Assembly (NCBI GenBank): GCA_945889645.1
Contig: CAMDCA010000010.1
Span: 1-45,460, forward strand
DNA: 45,460 bases
From: Rhizobium sp. Q54
GTDB lineage: Bacteria > Pseudomonadota > Alphaproteobacteria > UBA2966 > CAIVPW01
Reading direction: 5' to 3'
Part shown: in pieces, positions 1 through 7,717 of the stretch
Layout: each line of letters begins with the position of its first letter
How positions within the stretch are numbered: the stretch's first letter is position 1
Made by a program: the position numbers and the translations under genes
Notes under the pieces: model-generated
What the model saw: the letters and a program-made list of their open reading frames with translations, nothing else
Told to the model about the DNA's origin: nothing
The model's database searches: none

Positions 1-2
1 GC

Positions 3-83
3 CAGATCAACATGCGCAAGGTCGATGGCTGGCAGACGCTCACCACCAAGACCGACGACCGGCCGATTGACCTGGCCGCCTGA
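3..83 (+). CDS. 3' end of an unidentified gene (partial)
   Basis: The window opens inside an open frame whose last 26 codons end at a TGA. The visible tail contains KVDGWQTLTTKTDDRP and ends in DLAA. I do not recognise the family from this fragment. The codon use is G+C-rich like the neighbouring genes, and the frame has no internal stop, but the evidence that it is coding is only that it runs open from the window edge and that no competing gene covers it. It points towards the 3' end of csoR, so the two genes are convergent. Confidence 0.4.
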   Translation, partial: QINMRKVDGWQTLTTKTDDRPIDLAA

Positions 84-167
84 ACCGATACCTTCAACCT
101 ACCGGAGACCGCGTCATGCCAATTCCAACACAACCAGCGACGGCACCCACAAACGAGAGGAGGCGGT

Positions 168-443
168 TCACCGCGCCGTCCGCTCCAGCACGTCCATGAG
201 TTCGGCGACCTTCTTGCGCTGTTGGGTCTGATCGCCCGACGAGATGGCGTGCTCGACGCAGTGGCCGACGTGGTCGCGCAGGACCTCATCCTCGACCTTG
301 CGCAACGCCGCACGCACCGCCGCGATCTGGTTGACCACGTCGATGCAGTAGCGGTTTTCCTCGACCATGCGGTTGATGCCGCGCACCTGGCCTTCGATGC
401 GGTTCAGGCGCTTGTGGCACGCCGCGCGGGTGCGTTGCTCCAT
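168..443 (-). CDS. csoR: CsoR-type metal-sensing repressor
   Basis: A 91-residue all-helical DUF156 (CsoR/RcnR/FrmR) protein. The N-terminal helix has the family signature RLNRIEGQVRGI (residues 12-23). The ligand pattern is Cys33, His58 and Cys62, with spacings of 25 and 4 residues, as in the Cu(I) ligands Cys36/His61/Cys65 of Mycobacterium tuberculosis CsoR. This favours copper over nickel/cobalt (RcnR), formaldehyde (FrmR) or persulfide (CstR, two Cys and no His). The start at 443 removes a 15-residue upstream extension that would be read through the operator. A perfect palindromic G-tract operator lies just upstream (451-471), so it probably represses itself and the divergent gene at 491. 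Copper itself is inferred from ligands only, and no copper ATPase is visible in the window. Confidence 0.9.
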   Translation of the reverse strand: MEQRTRAACHKRLNRIEGQVRGINRMVEENRYCIDVVNQIAAVRAALRKVEDEVLRDHVGHCVEHAISSGDQTQQRKKVAELMDVLERTAR

Positions 444-450
444 TGCCCAA

Positions 451-471
451 ATATACCCCAGTGGGGTATAT
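451..471. promoter_or_regulatory. CsoR operator palindrome
   Basis: The half-site ATATACCCCA is followed by one base and then its exact reverse complement. Known CsoR and CstR operators have the same layout: a run of C, a short centre, a run of G and flanking TAT. It lies 8 bases upstream of the csoR start and 19 bases upstream of the divergent start at 491, so one site can control both genes. What I see is the perfect dyad; that CsoR binds it is inferred from the family. Confidence 0.88.
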
Positions 472-490
472 AGACACAAGGGAGGCACCC

Positions 491-922
491 ATGAATTGGA
501 AAGCGCGGAGTTCCGCGATCGCCGTGGCGGTTGCGATTTTCCTCGGTGCGCCGGGCGTGAGCCTCGGCGAGCTGATGGCCGACAATAATATCGGCCGGTT
601 CACGGTCGAGACCGTGCTGAACGGCAAGTTTGCGCTCGCCGATCCGGACGGCTTCACGCTCTACACCTACGCCAAGGATCCCGACTTCAAGTCCATCTGC
701 AACGCCGCCTGCGCGACCGCGTGGCCGCCCGTCGTCGCCCAGGCCAGCGACAGGCCGTTCGAATCGTTCAGCGTCATCCTGCGCGACGACGGCCAGCCGC
801 AGTGGGCCTTCGCCGGCAAGCCGCTGTACCGCAGCGCCAATGACACCGCCAAGGGTCAGGCCAACGGGCAGGATATCGACGACGCCTGGACCATCATCGA
901 GATCGCCGCGCACGAGATGTGA
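491..922 (+). CDS. Exported COG4315-like repeat protein
   Basis: A 143-residue protein with a Sec signal peptide (basic start, hydrophobic residues about 8-22, cleavage near residue 26). The mature part has two repeats of the Lipoprotein_15 (PF03640) kind: first GFTLYTYAKDPDFKS with the pair CNAAC before WPPV, then QWAFAGKPLYR with a following trailing D..GQ segment. No lipobox is seen, so it is probably soluble in the periplasm. The family has no settled function. The start at 491 has a strong GGGAGG ribosome site and lies 20 bases after the CsoR operator, so control by CsoR is likely. The two cysteines four residues apart are the only evident metal or redox site. Confidence 0.85.
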   Translation: MNWKARSSAIAVAVAIFLGAPGVSLGELMADNNIGRFTVETVLNGKFALADPDGFTLYTYAKDPDFKSICNAACATAWPPVVAQASDRPFESFSVILRDDGQPQWAFAGKPLYRSANDTAKGQANGQDIDDAWTIIEIAAHEM

Positions 923-1031
923 GCGCGGCGGGAAACCTGCAAGCCTTGCCGTGCTGGAATGCGCAAGAACAATCGCGTTCGGCGCGCCGCCTCGGTACAT
1001 TCGAATCGCAGCTTCGATGGGGAGGAACGTC

Positions 1032-1370
1032 GTGCGCCAACGTAATTTGATTCTTGGTGGGGCCGCCGCGGTTGTCGTGGTGGGTGCGGCCGGGTGGTTC
1101 ATGTTCGGTGGTGGGAGCGGCGGCGCTACGGCGCTGCCCGGCGACGGCGGCTACCAGACCCAGCTGTCCGAGTGCCAGGAGCGCGTATGGGGCGACCAGA
1201 TGCACCTGGCCGAGCTCGAATTCACGCCCAACACCGTCTGGCACCAGGACAAGCCGGACGTGAAGCTCGGCGGCAAGTTCACCATGCCCGGCCAGCGCGG
1301 CATGAAGACGCCGTTCACCTACGAATGCACCTTCCGCGCCGGCCGCTTGCTCACCGCCCAGGTGCAGTAG
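1032..1370 (+). CDS. Small membrane-anchored protein, paralogue of the sox-operon protein
   Basis: A 112-residue protein starting at GTG, chosen because GGAGG lies 6 bases upstream; an in-frame ATG at 1017 lacks one. Residues 5-25 form one hydrophobic segment, and the rest is predicted periplasmic. I recognise no named family. It matches the protein at 27060-27398 along its whole length: both are 112 residues, share the segments YQTQL, ECQER, TVW and KLGGK, two cysteines (in ECQER and in YEC/YSC), a GR and a final Q. That relative lies inside the sulfur-oxidation operon, so a role in periplasmic sulfur or metal handling is possible but unproven. Confidence 0.8.
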   Translation: MRQRNLILGGAAAVVVVGAAGWFMFGGGSGGATALPGDGGYQTQLSECQERVWGDQMHLAELEFTPNTVWHQDKPDVKLGGKFTMPGQRGMKTPFTYECTFRAGRLLTAQVQ

Positions 1371-1472
1371 CCGACGGGGCCATGCGCGCGGGTGTTGCAA
1401 GCGTCACGCCGGAGGCGTGCACGCACGCCTAGCGTGCGTTTCGCACGACGGCGAGCGCGGGGACGAAAAGTC

Positions 1473-1510
1473 AAAAGGCCGGAGAGGTTTCCCGCTCCGG
1501 CCTTTTTGTT
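1473..1510 (-). terminator. Rho-independent terminator after the two-domain csp gene
   Basis: A 12-bp stem (AAAAGGCCGGAG with its exact complement, 1473-1484 and 1495-1506) encloses a 10-base loop. On the minus strand the stem is followed by T-rich sequence, and on the plus strand by TTTTTGTT, so it can end transcription both ways. It lies 17 bases past the stop of the cold-shock gene at 1527. Confidence 0.85.
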
Positions 1511-1526
1511 GGCTGCGATCGGTGCG

Positions 1527-2243
1527 CTATTCGGCGATGGCGATCGAGACTGCTTCGCGTCCCTTGGGCGTCTCGACGACGCGCATGGAAACCTTTTGCG
1601 ATTCGTTGACCCCGGTCAGGCCCGCCTTCTCGAGGACGGACACGTGCACGAAGACGTCCTTGGCGCCATCGCTGGTGGCGACAAAGCCGTAGCCCTTGTC
1701 GGGGCTGAACCACTTCACCGTGCCGGCGACCTCGGTGGCGTTCGCCACATCGACCTGGGCGCGCGCCGGACGCGGGCCGCGCGGACCGGCCGGACGACTG
1801 GTCTGTGCGACGGCGGTGCTCTCATCGACTTCGATGACGCTGACGACCTGGGGGCCCTTGGCGCCCTGGCCGACGGTGACCTTCATCTTGGCGCCCGGCG
1901 GAACCGACTCGCGGCCGGAATTGTGCAGAACACCGATGTGAAGGAACGCGTCGCCGCTCCCGTTGCCGAGCTCGACAAAGCCGAAGCCCTTCTCGCCATT
2001 GAACCACTTCACGACGGCCTCAACGGGCGGGCCGCCTGCGGGCGCTTCACGCTGGAAGCCGCCGCCGCCGCCGCCCATGCTGCTGCCGCCACCCATGGTG
2101 CTACTGCCGCTCAGGCCGCTACCCAAGCCCATCGGGGGGCCGGAGGGACCGCTGCGGCGATTGCCGCCCTTGTCGCGCGGAGTGAAATCGTCGTCGTCAA
2201 AACCGCGGCGTCGGGGTCCGCGATGGTCGTGGTCTCTGCTCAT
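1527..2243 (-). CDS. Two-domain cold-shock protein
   Basis: A 238-residue protein with two cold-shock domains joined by a flexible linker. The N-terminal ~70 residues are disordered: rich in Arg, Asp, Gly, Ser and Met with runs of Gly. The first domain (about 73-140) carries KWFNGEKGFGFVE and DAFLHI; the second (about 170-237) carries KWFSPDKGYGFVA and DVFVHV. These are the RNP1 and RNP2 nucleic-acid-binding motifs. The Pro/Arg-rich linker around residues 150-165 separates them. Double-domain Csps of this length are usual in Alphaproteobacteria. The ATG has AGGAG close upstream. The gene faces away from the single-domain csp at 2897, with about 650 bases between. Confidence 0.95.
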   Translation of the reverse strand: MSRDHDHRGPRRRGFDDDDFTPRDKGGNRRSGPSGPPMGLGSGLSGSSTMGGGSSMGGGGGGFQREAPAGGPPVEAVVKWFNGEKGFGFVELGNGSGDAFLHIGVLHNSGRESVPPGAKMKVTVGQGAKGPQVVSVIEVDESTAVAQTSRPAGPRGPRPARAQVDVANATEVAGTVKWFSPDKGYGFVATSDGAKDVFVHVSVLEKAGLTGVNESQKVSMRVVETPKGREAVSIAIAE

Positions 2244-2896
2244 AGTCTCCTGCTCAATTTCCCCTCCGCCGGGTGCCTCCCAAGGTGCGCTCGTTCAGCA
2301 CCTGTGGCCCGGCGTGGTCCGTCTGGCTGGCCATACCTCGCCAGAGAGAGTTGTCGCATGGAAATCGCCAAGGTCGCAACCGCCGCTGGAGTGCAATTCC
2401 CCAGCGTGCGGCGCGCCCGACGGCGGTGCCGAAAGCGTGCGCAGATCCGCAGGATGCCTGGCATTGGCGCCACCGGCCGGTGTGCCGGCTTGGCCGGTCG
2501 CAATACATTGGGCTGCTGGCCAAGCCGCCGGCACCGGTCCACCCGGCGCCAGGATCAATCGCGACGCACCGGGAAAATTGGCGCGGTGCCTGAATCCGCT
2601 AAGCTGCTCAAAAGGACCGTAGAACCGCCCCGGCCAGGGCTTCAAACGGGCAGGGGCTTCGACGTGTCACGCACGGTTACCCACTATTTGCTTTGACTTC
2701 AGGGCGCCCAGGCCCCATCTCCAGGGGGCAATCACCTTGTGGCCTGTTGGCCGCCGCGCCCCCCTTGCCACTAACGTCGGCTTCGGGCCGCCGACGACGA
2801 GACACCCCTCATCGAGATTGTCGAGACCGCGCGGTTGTCGCGCGGGAGCGTTAGATAGCGCCGCTTGTGGCGCAAACTTGAGAAAGCGAACATACG
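2244..2896. other. Long region between divergent cold-shock genes; structured leaders
   Basis: About 650 bases without a convincing gene; the open frames here match no family I know. Two structures stand out. At 2482-2534 arms of 7+7 bp (GTGCCGG and CTTGGCC with their complements, one arm holding a 3-base bulge) enclose a 22-base loop. Just before the csp start at 2897 there are two hairpins: 2827-2845 (7-bp stem, 5-base loop) and 2858-2873 (5-bp stem, 6-base loop). Cold-shock mRNAs often have long folded leaders that change shape with temperature, so these may belong to the leaders of the two csp genes. That is inference from position. Confidence 0.4.
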
Positions 2897-3100
2897 ATGG
2901 CTAAAGGCACCGTGAAGTGGTTCAACGCCCAAAAGGGCTTCGGTTTCATTCAGCCCGACGACGGCTCTAAGGATGTGTTCGTTCACATCACCGCCGTCGA
3001 GCGCGCTGGCATGTCCGGCCTGAACGAAGGCCAGAAGGTCAACTACGAAGTCGGCATGGAGCGCGGCAAGGCTGCCGCGATCAACCTGTCGGCCGCGTAA
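2897..3100 (+). CDS. cspA: Single-domain cold-shock protein
   Basis: A 67-residue CspA-family RNA chaperone consisting of one OB-fold cold-shock domain. RNP1 is in KGFGFI and RNP2 in DVFVHI; the N-terminus [17 protein letters not shown] is near-universal in the family. Length matches the family norm (65-70). It binds single-stranded RNA or DNA and melts secondary structure. The folded leader upstream and the strong terminator downstream make it a one-gene transcript. Which paralogue it corresponds to cannot be told from sequence alone. Confidence 0.97.
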   Translation: MAKGTVKWFNAQKGFGFIQPDDGSKDVFVHITAVERAGMSGLNEGQKVNYEVGMERGKAAAINLSAA

Positions 3101-3140
3101 AGCGACCGAATCGAACCGCTCCCTAGGGAGCCAACGATTG

Positions 3141-3170
3141 AGCCCCGGCGCAAGCCGGGGCTCTTTTGTT
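3141..3170 (+). terminator. Terminator after cspA
   Basis: A 9-bp perfect stem (AGCCCCGGC at 3141-3149 and its complement at 3154-3162) with a GCAA tetraloop, followed by CTTTTGTTTG. It begins 40 bases past the csp stop. Confidence 0.92.
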
Positions 3171-3183
3171 TGTCCGGACGCTG

Positions 3184-3232
3184 GGGCCCCACGCCCAGGT
3201 GTTGCAATCCCGGGTGGGCGCGGGGATCAAGA
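3184..3232. repeat. Dispersed stem-loop repeat, copy A
   Basis: An intergenic element with a core GGTGTTGCAA and imperfect inverted arms (CCCCACGCCC against GGGCGCGGGG, 9 of 10 pairing). It aligns with 9398-9449 over about 50 bases, including the starting GGGGCCCC, the core, the GGCGCGGGG arm and the following AT.AAGA. It lies between cspA and the VOC gene, in no gene. Confidence 0.6.
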
Positions 3233-3235
3233 GTC

Positions 3236-3622
3236 CTAGTGGGCCGCCGGCTGGTACAGCTCGACGATATTCCCGCTCGGATCGTCCAGCAGGATCCCCG
3301 CGCCGCCCTTGCCCTCGACGATCTCGTTGCGGAACTTGCATCCCGCCTTCTTCAGCCGCTCGACCTCCGCCTTGAGGTCGGCCACATGAACCTGGAAGCG
3401 CGACCAGCCGCCCGGTTCCTGGGCGCGGCCGTCGGGCATCGGCTTGGCGCCGGCGCTGGTCTTGTTGCTGATCAGCAGGCGCATCGGCCCGCGGTCGAGC
3501 GCCGCGAACGCCGGCGACGTGTCCTGGTGGACGGTGAAGCCGAGGTGCTTCGTATAGAAGGCGAGTGCCGCCGGCACGTCGTTGACGATGTAGCGCACGG
3601 TTACGGCTGGCTTGTTGTCCAT
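3236..3622 (-). CDS. VOC-family (glyoxalase/bleomycin-resistance-like) protein
   Basis: A 128-residue protein of the vicinal-oxygen-chelate superfamily with two beta-alpha-beta-beta-beta units: AVTVRYIVNDVPAALAFYTKHLGF at the start and a second unit ending in LLDDPSGNIVELYQP. The final Glu of GNIVELY is the usual metal ligand of the second half. The substrate is not predictable; members include glyoxalases, dioxygenases and drug-binding proteins. The gene starts 12 bases after the end of the PEP carboxylase gene, so the two are probably one transcript, though no metabolic link is evident. Confidence 0.85.
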   Translation of the reverse strand: MDNKPAVTVRYIVNDVPAALAFYTKHLGFTVHQDTSPAFAALDRGPMRLLISNKTSAGAKPMPDGRAQEPGGWSRFQVHVADLKAEVERLKKAGCKFRNEIVEGKGGAGILLDDPSGNIVELYQPAAH

Positions 3623-3634
3623 GTGCGTGGCCCT

Positions 3635-6600
3635 CTATCCGAAGAAGCCGATGTGATGCACCACCGCCGTTGAGACGCGGCGGATCAGGCCGTACAGCTC
3701 GCGCAGCGGCCGGAACACTTCGGCGTGCTCGGCTTCGTAGGTGTGCTGCTCGTCGCCATGGTAGTTGGCGGCCTCGCCGAAATCCTCGATCTGCGCCGAC
3801 GGCTGCAGCGAGAAGATGCGCTCCAGCGTATCCACCGCGCCCGGCACGTCGAGGTGCAACAGACGCAGCACCACACGCTCGCGCGTCGTGCCCATCTGCG
3901 GCGCAAAGTCCGGCACCCGCGTGGTCAACTCGTAAAGCTGCAGGATCAACGCCACGCGCATGGCGTGCAGGATCGACAGCGCGGCGCGCGTCTCGCCCTC
4001 GATCAGCTTGCCGCCCGGCAGTCCGCCGTTCTCGCGGGAGATCTCTTCCAGCGCCTCGCGCCCGGCCAGGTGATCGAAGTACAGCCGGCGCACCACGCGC
4101 ACCTGGCGGTCGTGCAGGTTGGCGTCTTCCAGCATCGCCGCTACGGCGGCGAGGCGGTCCGTCCAACGTGCGTCGGTTGCGGCACCGGCGCGCGCCAGCC
4201 ACAGGCGCGGGTTCTGCGTCTCGACGTAGGCTTCGAGCGCATCGAAGCTGCCGACCGACATGGCGTACTCGGCAATGCCCATCAGTGTGCGCAGGCGCGG
4301 GCTCGTGCGATACAGCTCGGCAAAGCGCTGCGGATCGCGGCGCATCGGCTGGCCCAGCCCGCTGGCAGAGTTCGCCAGCACGCCGAGTTGCTGCAGCGCG
4401 GCGTTCTGCGGAATGGCGCGCAGCTCCGCCGCCAAGGTCACGGTCTTGACCTCCTGCTCCTCGCGGTGGCGCACCGCGGTGCGACTGCCGGACGAGTACA
4501 GGAAGTTGGTGGCAAAGGCGCCGAGCAGCGCACCGAAGTCGCGGTCGGCCATCAGCTCGACCTGGAACTGGGTGATGCCGGTGAACAGCTCGCGGATGTT
4601 GTCGGTGTCGGCGTAGAACGGATCGGTGGTCGGCACCGGCGGCTCGATCACGTGCTCCAGCATGCGCGTCAGCGCGGCCAGCGCCGACGACGGGCTGAGG
4701 AAGTACAGATAGCCGTCGCCGCCTTGGAAGCTCACTTCTTGCTTGAGCTGGATGCCGGCGCGCGTCAGGGCATCGCGCGACGCCGGCGTATCGACGTAGG
4801 CGAGCGCCTCGGCCAGGTTGACCGGGTGGCCGCCGCGGCCGACCGACTCGCCGTGGGTGTCGAACACCACGAGCTCGACGCCCGCCATGCCCTGGTCCTT
4901 CAGCACCTTGGCAAGGCGCAGCCGGAAGCGCTCGATCGCCGCCGCGGCCGACATTTGGCCCAGGTAGCGGCCGGCGTCGGAATATCCGGTCTGCACGCAC
5001 AGCCGCCCGCGCTTCTGCACGTAGGCGCGATAGGCCGGCAGCGACAGTAGCTGCGAGATGATGCGGTGGCCGTTCTCCAGCGCCTTCTCGGTCTCGAACA
5101 GCGGCGAGATATCGACGCGCGCGTCGATGCCGAACAGCCGCGCGTAGTACAGCGCGCTCAGGACCGTGAATGCCGTCTCGCACTCGGCGATCAGGAAGCG
5201 CACAGGCGTCTTGTTGTCGACGTACTTCAGCATCTGCGCCGTCACCATGAACAGGCGCCGTGCCGAAGCGCGCTCGCCCATGATGGAGCCGAAGTTGATA
5301 CGCACCGGCTCGACCTTGGCGAGCAACTCGTCGATGCGCGCCAGGTAGGTCGCGCTGTAGCGCCGGTCGTCGGGCGCGCTTTCCAGGTTCACCGCGCCGC
5401 GCACCGCGTTGTGCAGCTGGCTGGCGTTGATGCGCACGTGGACGTGCGATAGCCCCAATCCGGTGTTGGCCAGCTCGGCGCGCAGCACCAGCAGGCGCCG
5501 CGCCATCACTGACGACGTCGCCACGTCGATGGCGCCTTGCAGGACGGCGATCAGGCTGCCCGAATCGGTCAGCCGGTGCGGCAGGCCTTCGACGATGCGG
5601 CGCGAGATCTTGCCGATGCGCGCCCGCACTTCCGCCGGCTCTGCCTCAGTGCGGCCGAACGCGGCGATCTCGTCGGTCACCTCGTCCAGCGCCGAGCGCA
5701 GGCGGGTGGAGATGCGGTCGAGCGCGCCGACCAGGGCCTCGCCGTTCTTCTTCTCCTGGTGCAGCGCCGCGGTGCGCACCGAGGCGACTTCTTCCAGCGT
5801 CAGGCGCAGACGTTGCGCATGGCCGCGCAAGTGCATTTGCAGCGTGTCGGTCCAGCCGATGTCGGAGCGGCCGTCGAGGTCGTAGCCGACCCACGAGGCG
5901 ATGGTGACCATGCGCGGCGTCAGCTCGCGCCACCGCGCCGGATACAGTTCCTCGCCGACCTCCAGCACCGCGGTGTGGGCGCGGCGCAGGGCCTTGTGCA
6001 GGTTGACGATGACGTCCTGCGAGAACTCGTGCTCGCGGTCCAGCGTCATCGGCTCGGGCTTGTGCTCGACCGTGCGCGCCAGCTTCAGGCGCTGCTCGCG
6101 CGCCTCGTCGTCGAGCGGTGCGCCGTCCGCGTCGCGGTTGGTGGCAAGCTCGATCAGCGCCTGCATCAGGTCGCCGGAGATGTTGAACGTCGGGTGCGCC
6201 GTGATGACCGCGCCGAACAGCTCGCGCTCGACGCGCGCCTTGTATTCCTCGAACGGCACGGGTTCCCCGGCGGCGTCGGTCGCCAGCTTCTTGGCCAGGC
6301 GGCGCAGGGTGTCGGTGTTCCGGCGCGGGTCGCTCTCGCCCAGGTAGCGCGCCAGGCGCCGCGCGCGCGCCAGGAACGCCTGCACCGTCAGGGTCTGCAG
6401 CGCGCTTTCCAGCGTCGCGATCGAGACCTCATTGGCGGCCAGGCGGTGCGAGATGTGGTGCGCCAGCATCAGGACCGGGTTGCGGAACGGATCGCTCGCC
6501 GCGCCCTCGGACAGGCTGGTGAACTCGTTGCGCAGTTCGGTCAGCAGGCGGGCGGGGTCGGTGACCGGACCCGGGGCAGGCCCCTCCGGCGCCACCGTCA

Positions 6601-6646
6601 AGGTGGCCTCAGCCATGCCAGTGCGACGCGGAGCGACGGCGACCAC
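3635..6646 (-). CDS. ppc: Divergent phosphoenolpyruvate carboxylase
   Basis: A 1003-residue protein of the PEP carboxylase family, which makes oxaloacetate from PEP and bicarbonate to refill the TCA cycle. Family landmarks: TAHPTF near residue 150 (the His of the TAHPT motif), GYSDAGR in the middle, VGRGGHPVN (the conserved Arg of GRGG), and a C-terminal helical part. It departs from the classical enzyme: the glycine loop FHGRGG is FDTHGES, so the His sits two residues later, and the C-terminus ends in FFG rather than NTG. It is also longer than the usual 880-950 residues. Start GTG at 6646 has AGGGA upstream; an ATG ten codons in (6616) lacks a site. Assignment to the superfamily is firm; identical activity is inferred. 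Confidence 0.88.
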   Translation of the reverse strand: MVAVAPRRTGMAEATLTVAPEGPAPGPVTDPARLLTELRNEFTSLSEGAASDPFRNPVLMLAHHISHRLAANEVSIATLESALQTLTVQAFLARARRLARYLGESDPRRNTDTLRRLAKKLATDAAGEPVPFEEYKARVERELFGAVITAHPTFNISGDLMQALIELATNRDADGAPLDDEAREQRLKLARTVEHKPEPMTLDREHEFSQDVIVNLHKALRRAHTAVLEVGEELYPARWRELTPRMVTIASWVGYDLDGRSDIGWTDTLQMHLRGHAQRLRLTLEEVASVRTAALHQEKKNGEALVGALDRISTRLRSALDEVTDEIAAFGRTEAEPAEVRARIGKISRRIVEGLPHRLTDSGSLIAVLQGAIDVATSSVMARRLLVLRAELANTGLGLSHVHVRINASQLHNAVRGAVNLESAPDDRRYSATYLARIDELLAKVEPVRINFGSIMGERASARRLFMVTAQMLKYVDNKTPVRFLIAECETAFTVLSALYYARLFGIDARVDISPLFETEKALENGHRIISQLLSLPAYRAYVQKRGRLCVQTGYSDAGRYLGQMSAAAAIERFRLRLAKVLKDQGMAGVELVVFDTHGESVGRGGHPVNLAEALAYVDTPASRDALTRAGIQLKQEVSFQGGDGYLYFLSPSSALAALTRMLEHVIEPPVPTTDPFYADTDNIRELFTGITQFQVELMADRDFGALLGAFATNFLYSSGSRTAVRHREEQEVKTVTLAAELRAIPQNAALQQLGVLANSASGLGQPMRRDPQRFAELYRTSPRLRTLMGIAEYAMSVGSFDALEAYVETQNPRLWLARAGAATDARWTDRLAAVAAMLEDANLHDRQVRVVRRLYFDHLAGREALEEISRENGGLPGGKLIEGETRAALSILHAMRVALILQLYELTTRVPDFAPQMGTTRERVVLRLLHLDVPGAVDTLERIFSLQPSAQIEDFGEAANYHGDEQHTYEAEHAEVFRPLRELYGLIRRVSTAVVHHIGFFG

Positions 6647-6798
6647 GGTCTCTATTCCCTCGTACGACGCGCGAGGCTTCCCTTAACACGGCCCGGCGGT
6701 AGGCCGAAAGCCGCCCCGGGGGCAGGGACGTCTTCATGGCGACGAATGTAGGGCGCGCCGCGGCGGAAGCACTCGCTTCCTTGCGCACCAATTCCGCG

Positions 6799-7176
6799 TC
6801 AGCGCAGGGCGGTGGCGGCCGCGAACCCGAGCGCCGTCCCAACCAGGCACAGTCCGACCGAGGCACCGATATAGGCCGCGGCGCGCAGCCATTCGCCGCC
6901 CTGGGCGAGCATGACGGTCTGTGCGCTGAAGGCGGAAAAGGTCGTGAAGCCGCCCAACACGCCGACGGCCACGAACAGGTGCGACGGCATGGTGCCGCGG
7001 GTGGCGGGCGTCAGGGCGAACCAGACGCCGATGATGGTCGATCCCAGGACGTTGATGGTGAGGGTGCCCCACGGAAAGGCCGTCCCGGCCAGGCGCGCGA
7101 TCCAGGCGTCGGTCCAATAGCGTGCGACGGAGCCGATGGCGCCGCCCAAGGCAACCCAGAGTGTCGTTGGACTCAT
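6799..7176 (-). CDS. crcB: Fluoride channel FluC (CrcB)
   Basis: A 125-residue inner-membrane protein with four hydrophobic segments, the usual length of Fluc channels, which act as dual-topology dimers to let fluoride out of the cell. Signatures seen: GGAIGSVARY at the start of the first helix, GTLTINVLGS with the pore Asn, and GGFTTFSAFS with the phenylalanines and the Thr/Ser lining the pore. Start at 7176 is preferred to a 16-codon upstream extension. A fluoride riboswitch was looked for upstream and not found. Confidence 0.95.
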   Translation of the reverse strand: MSPTTLWVALGGAIGSVARYWTDAWIARLAGTAFPWGTLTINVLGSTIIGVWFALTPATRGTMPSHLFVAVGVLGGFTTFSAFSAQTVMLAQGGEWLRAAAYIGASVGLCLVGTALGFAAATALR

Positions 7177-7243
7177 GATGGCGCCTGCACTGTGGCACAT
7201 TCCCGTCGATGTTCGCGACCGCAACGCTGCCCAAATCGCCGCA

Positions 7244-7714
7244 ATGACCGCGCCGTCGGCGCCCGAACCGAGTCTCGGCCTGCGCGTGACCGCGACTGCA
7301 GTCGCCGTGGCGGCGCTGTTCGTCCTTGCCGACCTCGTGCTGCGCGGCCTGCCGCTGGCCCCGCGCTACACGCTGCTCGCGTCGCTGCCCATGGCACCGA
7401 TCGGTTTGCTGCATGCACTCGCGCTGCTGGTCAGCCTGTGGTGGCCGCGCCCGCCGCAGCGGGTGGAGCGCGTCGTCACGGCGATCGTCTTGTTCGGCGG
7501 CATGCTGGTGGTCGCCGGCGGCATCGACGCGGCGTTCGCGCAGGTGCGCTTCTTCCTCGCCGAGGCGCGCGCCTTCGATTCCTACCGGCTCGGTGCGGGT
7601 GTTGCGACCGCGCTGGAAGGCGCCCTGGCCGTCATCGTCATATGGTCCCGCCGCGCACCCGTCACCAAGCGCCCGATGGGCGCCATCCGCATTCGCCGCT
7701 ACGACGAGTACTGA
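7244..7714 (+). CDS. Integral membrane protein of unknown function
   Basis: A 156-residue protein with about four hydrophobic segments (near residues 12-32, 40-65, 80-102 and 118-136) and a basic tail ending IRIRRYDEY. I recognise no family. The ATG at 7244 avoids a poor N-terminus, but in-frame ATGs at 7175/7178 overlapping the divergent fluoride-channel start are possible; none has a strong ribosome site. Its stop lies 3 bases from the end of the convergent htpX-like gene. Confidence 0.6.
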   Translation: MTAPSAPEPSLGLRVTATAVAVAALFVLADLVLRGLPLAPRYTLLASLPMAPIGLLHALALLVSLWWPRPPQRVERVVTAIVLFGGMLVVAGGIDAAFAQVRFFLAEARAFDSYRLGAGVATALEGALAVIVIWSRRAPVTKRPMGAIRIRRYDEY

Positions 7715-7717
7715 GCG

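Noticed and set aside
2693-2721. TTGACT with a distant -10 box as the promoter of the csp at 2897
   Set aside because: The bases 17 positions on (CATCTC) do not match a -10 box; the real promoter is undecided.
7177-7243. Fluoride riboswitch ahead of the crcB gene
   Set aside because: The conserved start and pseudoknot of the crcB motif are not present, and the gap to the neighbouring gene is short.
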